DNA of 64,000 nucleotides from Stictocephala bisonia (taxonomy: Eukaryota > Arthropoda > Insecta > Hemiptera > Membracidae): the NCBI GenBank assembly GCA_035578905.1, contig JAQJVL010000328.1:186001-250000 (forward strand). The letters are read 5' to 3'. Numbering within the stretch: the stretch's first letter is position 1; each line of letters begins with the position of its first letter. Both the position numbers and the translations under genes were made by a program. Of the stretch, positions 55,678 to 64,000 are shown piece after piece. The notes below the pieces were generated by a model. The model saw nothing but the letters and a program-made list of their open reading frames with translations. It was not told the DNA's origin and searched no databases.

Positions 55678-57042
55678 CATATCTACTATGTTGTGGAAAA
55701 AAATAATGTTATTATTAATTATGATATATGGTTTTATTGTTTATCCATAAATCCTAGAGAACACGAATAAAAGAACATTCATAAATTCAAAATATATTTT
55801 ATTTCATATTGAACTGTATAACAAGACAAAATTTGCTTGAAATTCCTAGTCATCTTAGAAGTAATGATGACTAGCTGAACAATAAAAAAAATTCTCTCCT
55901 AGCTTGTTCAGTAGAAGCTTTCTGCAGCACAACCACACATTAATTCTACTTACGTTAATGTGTGTAACGTAATAAAAAAAGATTTTGGAAAATGCTGGAA
56001 TCAAGAATTGCGCAGGGCAGATGTGAGAGCCTGTCAGTCAGGTCTTATTTTGATTTCCAAACAACCCTCACAAAACTTAATCCAATCCAACAATAAGTTC
56101 CTTTGGTGCATTTTCTAAAGATTTATTTGACGGTCCTGAAGATAATAAAGAGTCACACGTATTCAAAAAATTATATTATTTATTAAAATATCAAATTCCA
56201 AATAGTTGTTCTTACAACCATTTCTAGCCCTTAATGCGTGATCAGTCAACAAGCATCAATTTCCCCAAACTATTTTGAGTGCTGTGAACTTGAATGTTTG
56301 TGAAACCACACTCAAAAGACGTTAACTATACTCCAAAGTTATTCAAAGAAAGGGCAAATAACTGAGTTCTGGTGTCTTACTCCACTTAAATTCACATCAC
56401 GGAAACATTTCTATTTTTACTTTTTTTTACGATAAAACCTAGATCATACGAGACAAGTGAACGTCAATCCACACAAACTTACTACCAATACTGGTACTTT
56501 ACAAGTCCAAACAGGTGCCAGGTTTTGGTGAAATAAATCGCGTTGTGTGACGTTGGACACACTTGTTTTGGTACTTGGACCCGAACCATATGTAGAGAAA
56601 CAATGTAGGTCGCAATAACATCAAATCGTCACGATCTACAAAATGTATTTAAAAATCTTCCACTTAGTTCCGTCGTCGTGTTATAAGTCTAACAATAGTA
56701 AGAAATAAAATAACATATACAATTAATAATAAACTTTTTGTCACTTTAGTATGACATAGGCTTTGTACATTATAAAGTATTTCGATGTTGTGGTGAAGTG
56801 GTGACGGTAACGCATAACTTATCCATTACCGAGTGACGTCACCAGTAGGCTATTGACCGACAGTAGCAGTCTTCAAGCAGAAGTAGATGATTTGTTTTAA
56901 GCTCCACAATATTTAAAATATATAGGTTATAGAACTAGCTTGTTATTTTACTTTGTAAACAATTCTGAACTAACCTCATTTTTTTTTAACATTGGCTGTA
57001 CTGCCAATATATATTAAAGTTCAGTCACAGTATACAATAAGC
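55678..57042. other. AT-rich spacer
   Basis: No gene. The block at 56445-56545 (ACGAGACAAGTGAACGTCA, then GGTTTTGGTGAAATAAATCG) shares short words with 31250-31340, suggesting one more diverged dispersed repeat. Confidence 0.45.
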
Positions 57043-57275
57043 ACAGCAGCGAAGCTTACTCATGAGAAAAATGCAACCGGCAGGACGCTAGCGGTCGTAG
57101 TGTTCGTGTCGCAAACTTATATTAATTAGGTATTGTAACACCACTTTGAACATAAAAAACAATTACGTGTGCCGCAACAGCTGATTACGGCGCCAGTTGT
57201 TCGCTACCTCACCGCTAGGTTCGCTAGCATCGATGGGTTGCAAGTAAAACGGCTGAGCTTCGCTAATCGCTACAG
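57043..57275. mobile_element. Candidate MITE with AGCGAAGCT ends
   Basis: AGCGAAGCTTACTCATG and CGCTAGCGGTCG on the left face their approximate reverse complements on the right (GCTAGCATCGATGG, GGCTGAGCTTCGCTAATCGC). The similarity is patchy and no target duplication is clear. Confidence 0.35.
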
Positions 57276-57844
57276 TATAACAGTATATAACATGGTTCAG
57301 TCGAGGGACAAGAAGCTATAACTTACCATCCTGCCAAAGGGACAGGAGTTAAGCGTTCGTTTTTCACTACGGAATGCAACAATGAGCCACTTCATCGTAG
57401 AGCAGAGAATACGAAAAGTGTTCGTGTCTCATGATAGTTGAAAGGAAGATGTTAAGTCACTTCACCGACTTAAGACCACAAGGTCTATTGCTTATCAGAT
57501 AAAATATTGATTTTCCTGTTGATAAAGTTACTTGTTTTACTTTTATTCGAAAAGTTAAGCCAACAACCAATAGTGGTTAGCCAATAGAATTTAAGCAGTT
57601 TTCATTTTATAGATTCTACCAAACGTCATGAGTTTCTTGACCGTGACATGTTGATGTTTGAAATGTGAGTTGTGTCAGTTTCATTTTTTTGTGGGTCCGT
57701 CTGGTCTGATAGTAAGCGATCGAAATCTGTTTGTGTTGTCTGACGTTCATTTGTATTGTATTTCTACCAACACGTAATATCCTGATTCAAAAATTTTGTT
57801 TGTAGTACAGTCAATTAAGAGCTACTTTCAAAAGGGCGCTCATA

Positions 57845-57900
57845 GAAATATGACCCACCTACCCACCCTCCTATACATGTATGTATGGTGGTATTGGAAT
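57845..57900 (+). repeat. Single unit of the 36-bp minisatellite motif
   Basis: GACCCACCTACCCACCCTCC, then TATACATGTATGTATGGTGG and TATTGG, resembles the unit amplified at 31375-32046. Confidence 0.55.
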
Positions 57901-58367
57901 AAATTTACTTTTTTTCGGGAGGAATAAAAACCTTAGTCTGTGGAACACCCTGACAGCTGAATTATTGTTTGACTAATGTTTGAATTGATTTACTAAAAAA
58001 AAAAATAATAAAACAATTAATTCCCTATAAATTAACATTATTTCTCGAATGTTGCTAAACCAAGAGAGATACAATTCACATTAATTTATGTCCTGCATAC
58101 ATATAAGAGGTGAAAATAAAGTTATAAACCACCGTATATGCAACTTTACAAAATACATGTATACCTGAGGAATCTGTATTGCATGCTGCAATTTTTAAAA
58201 CCTTTATAATGTGGTATTTTTAACAAGTTACTGCGAGTAATAGATGTCTGCAATTTCATTTGATATACTGAGGTTTAGTGCAATCATTTTTTGGAGAGGA
58301 TCAGACCATATAGTTATTTTAAAACTATTATATAAAAACAGAACTTGCAAAACCAGACAGCAAAGTT

Positions 58368-58423
58368 CACCGGAATGAGCAAAGTCACAGCTGTTCACCG
58401 GTATTAGCAAAGTCACAGCTGTT
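58368..58423. repeat. 28-bp tandem duplication
   Basis: CACCGG, then AATGAGCAAAGTCACAGCTG or TATTAGCAAAGTCACAGCTG, is repeated with a period of 28 bp. Confidence 0.85.
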
Positions 58424-59514
58424 CAATGTGTGGCTTGACAAACACCAATCAGTTAATTAAGTTATGACCACATTCTGAAGGTTACCTACCCATTTCTGCA
58501 CTTAACTCAAATAAACACAAAGTAAAATCAGCTGATTATTGTTTACTACAATCAGCTGTTCACACAGAAACTTTATTTGAATTAGTTGCACATCATTCGA
58601 AATGTGATGTAAATAAATGATGTAGTACACATTTATAGACATATAAATACATACTTTACTGTTTCTACCAATCATACATGTACTGCATTTTTTCCGGATT
58701 AAGAAGAAAGAGAGGATATGTATGTTTGAGAAAAAAATATGCAGAAAAATAACTTACTAATAAGATGTTGCAGACAAAATTAAAACAATTTTTTATGTTG
58801 ACTTACCAAATCAAAAATATATCAAGTTAAAGGAGTGTCAAATTAAAGGTTTAATTGGCCAAAATTTGAATAAAAGAAAAGAACAAAAATATTATAGACA
58901 AAAAAGGGGTTTTCTGTGAAATCTTCAATTGGGTGAAGACTACTATAAAATATGGTTAGTCAAACAATAAGATCATCAAACGTATTAAAAAATCTATCAC
59001 TTACTTTTTATTTTCTCCCATATGAGTTAGCACACAGTAAGTATTGTGATAGTCCAAAAAGTTTTGTACAAGTTGGTTTAAAAATAAATTTAAGGGTTCC
59101 CTAAATCCAATAAATCGGTTTATTCGAAAAAAAAAAAATGTTTAGTGTCTGTCCGTATGTGCAGTTCGCTGGAAATCCAACGGATGGATAAATGTTTATT
59201 AAATTTGGTATTTAGGTGTATTTAGCCAATATCTCCAGAACATTTTTTCACTTTTTTGAAATTTTAGTTTTTTAAATTTTTATGGACAAAAACATACGAA
59301 AATCGAATTTTCTCATAAACGGCTCTAATAATTTTGATTTAATTTTCAGGAAAGATGTGAATTACAATTTAAAATATTTTAGTAAAAACTGCACGTCTCT
59401 AACTTGACTAATTTTTCAGTTATGGCAAAAAAACATATTTGTGAATCAAACTGGTAATTTTCAAAGTTTTGATTTTTCAGTGTTTAATATGGGGGGAAGT
59501 TTGTGCCAATTCTT
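58424..59514. other. AT-rich spacer
   Basis: No gene or transposon end was recognised. AATCAGCTG occurs as a short inverted pair near 58528-58559. Material at 59090-59260 looks like generic repetitive DNA that I cannot classify. Confidence 0.45.
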
Positions 59515-59790
59515 TTAAACCATTTATTTTTATCATGATCATCAAAATGTGGGCGAATATGGATTTCGAATGAATATCAGATGAGTGTAGATGAGCGAAT
59601 GTAGTCATTTTTACACCGACCGTTCAGTAGAAAGTGTTGTTTTAATTAATAGCTCAATGACAAAAGAACAACAACGGTAATCAGCTGATCCCTCTCCAAT
59701 TTTTTTTACAACTCTGATTGTGATCGAACTGAGAATCTTTAGCTTATGAAGCTGTGCTTTAACCAATTAAAGTACCCACCAATTTGTTTT
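59515..59790 (-). mobile_element. tRNA-derived SINE sharing the common tail
   Basis: On the minus strand the head (GGTGGGTACTTTAATTGG, then TAAAGCACAGCTTCATAAGC and CAGTTCGATCACAATC) looks tRNA-derived with a B-box-like TTCGATCAC. The 3' part carries the tail found in the ACTGGTGGCGCAG family (AGCTATTAATTAA, ACTACATTCGCTCATCTACA, GAAATCCATATTCGCCC). The heads differ while the tails match. Confidence 0.7.
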
Positions 59791-59884
59791 TTAATGATTG
59801 CTGTATGCATTGTTTTAAAACATCTCTCATTCATAAATTGCAGACTTTCACAGCAAATAATCAAATATTTTAGACTAGAGTAGC

Positions 59885-60045
59885 CATAATAGTCCTTCTT
59901 GAGCTAAGTCGAACTTATATAGTAACAATGACTAAACTCGTTCATCTACACTCATCACACTCATTCGAAATCCATATTCACGCATATCTTGACGATTGGC
60001 GTCTTAAGAATAAATTAAAAAAAAAAATAAATAAATGAAGAGTTA
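59885..60045 (+). mobile_element. SINE tail fragment
   Basis: GTAACAATGACTAAACTCG, CATCTACACTCATCACACTC and GAAATCCATATTCACGC are followed by CTTGACGATTGGCGTCTTAA and an A/T-rich end. It faces the inverted copy at 59515-59790. Confidence 0.7.
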
Positions 60046-61063
60046 ATATTCTGGAACTCTTCCAAAGTCGCTAGCAATATTTGCAAAAACAAACTATTTT
60101 CTTCAAAGAACAAACATTATGAGTAAAGAAATATTAATTTTTCTGGAAATATTTCGAATGAGTTTACATTATCCTCTATTTTAGTGGAGACTGGCATCCA
60201 CTACTATGGGATAGATGATAATCAAGATTTATTTCACATACCCTACAGCTCATGACATGTGTCAGTAATCCTGGGTAGCGAATTGTGTGGAATTCTGAAG
60301 TGACCACAAAAAATATTAATTATACCCTTAAAATAGCTAGGCCTATAATCAATTATAGCCTAAAAAACAAGGACTTTTCAATTTGTTTGCCTCATTATTA
60401 CAGATCCTCTTCACCTGTATCAATGCATCCAATATAAAAATAATAGCAGTATGTTTTTACCCTTACCTATACAATCAAACGCATCATTTTGTTGACTTAA
60501 TCAGAGATCTACTGACAATTAGTATGTGTTTTAATGTTATAAGATGTAACAAACACTCCAGTAAATAAATTTTTAATTTTGTATGAATTAGTATGTGGTC
60601 GACATTTCATTTTAACCATTTTGAATTCATTGAAATATAAAATGATAGAAATGATGGTGATCCAAATAACACTGAAATTAGGGAATGACACAAAACTAAA
60701 CCGTGATTAAATTTTTAGTCCTTGCAACAGTAAAATGGTCAACGGTAATAGTGTAACAGTAACACTTTTACTGTTACATGTGTAACACACAACTGTGATA
60801 TATGTAACAGACGCACGCATGCACACACACAAAACCACTAATATACTGTAACGGTAACAGTATATCAACATTATTTCATATTCCTGGTTAGTCTCGTTTT
60901 AAAATTCCACTTAACTTTGTATATAGAAGTTCTATGATTCCATTTAACTTTTTATATAGAAGTTCTATGATTCCATTTAACGGTCTATATATGTTTTCAT
61001 TTACTTGTTTAGTTTATTTTGACATTGTCATATTACTTTTATCATTTATTGTAACTTATATGC

Positions 61064-61073
<10 letters not shown>
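60046..61073. other. Spacer with short duplications
   Basis: At 60905-60980 a 33-bp unit (TTCCATTTAACTTTTTATAT, then AGAAGTTCTATGA) is repeated about 2.3 times. Near 60750-60800 GTGTAACAGTAACAC and GTTAC...TGTAACAC form short inverted repeats. No coding signal. Confidence 0.6.

Positions 61074-61126
<53 letters not shown>
61074..61126. repeat. TA microsatellite
   Basis: About 26 TA units, directly adjoining the left terminus of the following element, as at 42062-42099. Confidence 0.95.
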
Positions 61127-61129
<3 letters not shown>

Positions 61130-61693
61130 GGTGAGTCTCTACTGACACAATTAAATTTACCTGTTTGTTGTACTCACAAAAAAGAACAAAAAAGTCCATA
61201 CTAACCCTTGTCCGATTCTCAACCGTTTGGCTGTAAGGGCTCATATTGTGTATTTTTTAAATTACTTGACATTAACTCACTGATTGAGCTACAAAAACAA
61301 AACACCTACCAGATTCTTATTAATAGCATTGAAAAGATCGTTAAATTCTCTATAAATGTCAATTATTTTGCAAGCAAACGTAAATAAAAACTAGATTTCC
61401 TAGAGGAAGTTTATTAAACAAATATGCAACATGTCTTGTTCTCCAATTGTTCAAGACGCCATATCAGCACATAAATGTAGTCTAATTTAATGTAAAGTTA
61501 AGTAGAAAACTTTTCTCACTAATAAGCTTGGAATATATGTATAATTTAATTGGGTTGAATATCATGAAACCGTAAATAACACCTAAAATATTTCATAAAA
61601 CATGGTTTACTCAGTTGCACTTAACAAACAAGTTGTCAGTCTTTACAAAATAAAAAAAACATAATAAATGTAATATTTAGTTTTAATAAGTGT

Positions 61694-62917
61694 TTAATAT
61701 TTTAATAAGTGTTCAATATGTCCACCATTTTCACTTATGCGGGTATGGACTCGGTTCCTCATCTCCCTTACACTCAACTCCCTTAGATTTATTTCATTTC
61801 TAAGGTGTCTAGCAGCCCTCAAGATTCGATGTCTCAATTCTTCGGCTGTTTGTACTGGACTTCTGTACACTTCTTGCTTCAAAGAACCCCAGAAGTAGTA
61901 ATCGATAGGATTGAGGCCAGGGGACAATGATGGCCAAGCAACAGTTCCACCTCTCCCAACAAACGTATAGAAGTTGTTGTTAACATGTTCACGCACGTTG
62001 ATGTTGAAGTGTGGTGGTGCTCCACCTGCCTGGTAAATAATGTGCCAACACAATTCCAACGGCAAGTCTTCGAGAAGGTCTGGTAGGATATTATTTAGAT
62101 ATTGAACTCCAGATAATGATGTAGGGAGATCAAGGTAGGGACCTATCAGCTTGTCCCCTATCAATCCAACCTAGTTTGGCTCCGTGATTAACGACAAAGA
62201 TGTGGGTTCTCAGTGTCATAGAAGTGTTCATTGTGGTAGTTAAAAACACTGTCTCGTGTAAATGTAGATTTTATTTATTTATTTATTCATAAGACGCCAA
62301 TCGTCAAGATATGGGCGAATATTGATTTCGAATGAGTGTGATGAGTGTGGATGAGTGAATGTAGTCATTGTTACAAACTAAGGCTTACTATTCCTTAGAA
62401 AGTGTCATTAATTAATAGCCCAATGACAAATGAACAGCTTTGTCATTAAAACAGATTCGTCTGTCCCCAAGATTGTTTTAAGAAAATCTGCATTATCGTG
62501 CTGTAAAACCCCTTGACAAAATTGACGTCTCAGATGAGGGTCTTTTGGTTCAATTGTCTGGACACGAGTAAAGTGGTATGGGCGTATTTGATTTGAACGC
62601 AAGAGTCTTGACACAAACGATTGGCTTACTTCAGTAGCAATTCTTCTTGTACTTGTTCTCGGATCTCTTTCGACTTGGGCAAGTACATCTTCCTCTAACC
62701 CAACATCTTGTATGATGTTACCAACGGAGCGGTCATTGACAGGAAATCAACCAGTTTCACGCAAACAATTATGAACCCTTACAAATGTTCTTACATAATG
62801 AATTCTTCTCTCTGGAAATCAACGAATGTATTCTCTACGACTTTCAGCTCCATTGCCAGAACACAACCCGTACACAAAATGTATATCACCATATTCTATA
62901 TTAGTAAACGGATTCAT
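61694..62917 (-). pseudogene. Mariner-type transposase, disrupted by SINE and frameshifts
   Basis: It starts MNPFTNIEYGDIHFVYGLCS, the same N-terminal HTH type as 43774-42728. A recognition helix region follows in broken frames, then LLRSNQIRPYHFTRVQ and ILGTDESV with the first catalytic Asp. The SINE interrupts here. It resumes NYHNEHFYDTENPHLCR, a frameshift, then GDKLIGPYLDLPTSL, YQAGGAPPHFNINVREHV, GRGGTVAWPSLSPGLNPIDYY and a C-terminus ENGGHIEHLLKY. The second catalytic Asp is replaced by Gly (QAGGAP), so the enzyme would be dead even without the shifts. The second and third positions are again 40 residues apart. Confidence 0.88.
62266..62434 (-). mobile_element. SINE tail inserted in the transposase
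   Basis: A TTTATTTATTTATT run (A-rich tail on the minus strand) precedes the common SINE tail words GACGCCAATCGTCAAGATA, GGGCGAATATTGATTTCG, GAATGTAGTCATTGTTAC and TAATAGCCCAATGACAAATG. It separates the first catalytic motif from the NYHNEHFYDTENPH block of the transposase, so it arrived after the element. Confidence 0.85.
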
Positions 62918-63515
62918 AGTTCACAACAAACTTTTGACACAATGCCACAATACAACAAACGATAATACCGTCACTAATTTTAAACTAACAATGCTTAAGT
63001 ATAAAAATAAAAGTAAGAATAAATATTTTAAAATTGTCCAAAGAAGATGATTTGTGTTTTCACAGACTAATATGAGTAACTATTGTTCAAAATGGGGTAA
63101 TATTTACAACAGCTGATTTCAGGGACAGAATAATTATAAAAGTGAAACAGCGGATTTTAAATAATAGTTCAATCAGCTGATCATGGAAGTTACATACAAA
63201 ACAAAAAAAAAGGCACAGGTTGAGTTTGGTAGTTAAGTGCAACCGAATAAACCATGTTTTATGAAATATTTTAGGTGTTATTTTTGGTTTCATGATATTC
63301 AACCCAATTACATTATACATCTATTCCAAGCTTATTAGTGAGACAAGTTTTATACCTAACTTTACATTAAAAAATACTACATTTATGTGCTGATATGGCG
63401 TCTTAAACAATTGGAGAAAAAGACATATTCCATATTTTTTTTAATAAACTTCCTCTAGGAAAACTAGTTTTTATTTACGATTGCTTGCAAAATAATTGAC
63501 ATTTATAGAGAATTT

Positions 63516-64000
63516 AACAGCCGAAGAATTGAGACATCGAATCTTGAGGGCTGCTAGACACCTTAGAAATGAAATAAATCTAAGGGAGTTGAGTGTAAGG
63601 GAGATGAGGAACCGAGTCCATACCCGCATAAGTGAAAATGGTGGACATATTGAACACTTATTAAAATAGTGTCAGTTATAATAAAGCATTATTATCTAAA
63701 TATTACATTTATTATGTTTTTTTTATTTTGTAAAGACTGACAACTTGTTTGTTAAGTGCAACTGAGTAAACCATGTTTTATGAAATATTTTAGGTGTTAT
63801 TTACGGTTTCATGATATTCAACCCAATTAAATTATACATATATTCCAAGCTTATTAGTGAGAAAAGTTTTCTACTTAACTTTACATTAAATTAGACTACA
63901 TTTATGTGCTGATATGGCGTCTTGAACAATTGGAGAACAAGACATGTTGCATATTTGTTTAATAAACTTCCTCTAGGAAATCTAGTTTTTATTTACGTTT
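63516..64000 (+). mobile_element. Inverted, near-identical partial second copy of the same element
   Basis: Positions 63519-64000 are the reverse complement of about 61384-61842: the last ~50 transposase codons (RHRILRAARHLRNEINLREL...HIEHLL), the 3' flank and the arm. Apart from one replaced stretch of about 25 bp after the stop codon, I see essentially no differences. It runs off the window. The junction with the first copy has only a 2-3 base overlap (AAC/ACA). Confidence 0.88.

Larger units (their letters stand above)
61127..63518 (-). mobile_element. Tc1/mariner-type element with long inverted repeats, right end lost
   Basis: The left terminus CAGGGTGAGTCTCTACTGAC follows TA. The left arm (61127-61640) matches the inverted right arm at about 63228-63518, for example GTTTTATGAAATATTTTAGG and TATGGCGTCTTAAACAATTG. 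The right arm stops at GAGAATTTAAC; the outermost ~215 bp that should follow are missing and another copy begins. A transposase pseudogene (61694-62917) is on the minus strand and a SINE (62266-62434) interrupts it. Confidence 0.85.

Overview
This is eukaryotic, almost certainly arthropod DNA: AT-rich, intron-bearing, and dominated by transposons and tandem repeats. Insect is the best guess. The grounds are an RTE LINE, an RNase H-bearing LINE, Tc1/mariner-type transposases of the kind common in insects, Tigger, hAT and piggyBac-like elements, tRNA-derived SINEs and short CCTAA runs. Hemiptera is possible, but I cannot fix the order or species. There is no bacterial or viral gene organisation.

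The only host gene I can support is on the minus strand: two in-phase exons (16311-16522, then 6661-6849) of a PPM/PP2C serine/threonine phosphatase resembling PPM1E/PPM1F. The 9.46-kb intron between them holds an I/R1/Loa-type LINE (minus strand, about 7231-14560). That LINE is split by a nearly intact RTE element (9797-12771) with a 12-bp target duplication. The first 6.6 kb, presumably further intron of the same gene, holds a three-level nest: a TA-flanked element (773-4474), a Tigger transposon in it (979-4210), and a TTAA-flanked piggyBac-like element inside the Tigger transposase (2185-3067). A tRNA-derived SINE lies at 5112-5345.

From 16.8 to 37 kb the window is SINEs, LINE remnants, MITEs and tandem arrays. 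The most striking array is about 17.6 copies of a 60-bp repeat (21453-22510) between 115-bp inverted repeats that carry a hammerhead-like core. Others are a degenerate ~140-bp satellite (24.7-26.05 kb), a 36-bp minisatellite (31375-32046) and a 34-bp hairpin-forming minisatellite (33376-34130).

From 38.7 to 64 kb there are three Tc1/mariner-type elements with unusually long terminal inverted repeats (38708-41675, 42100-44603, 61127-63518). The first contains a 1.27-kb fold-back palindrome (39933-41202), so palindromes are nested. The last is joined to an inverted, near-identical partial copy that runs off the window. Between them lie a ~145-bp array (45.4-46.5 kb), a 153-165-bp satellite split by a LINE (47.9-50.0 kb), a 3.4-kb hAT-type element with an 8-bp duplication (51835-55233) and a 218-bp Tigger-type MITE (55458-55675).

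Nearly every open reading frame outside the two phosphatase exons belongs to a decayed transposase or LINE, or is the open phase of a tandem repeat. No operon-like cooperation exists; the logic of the window is successive layers of insertion.
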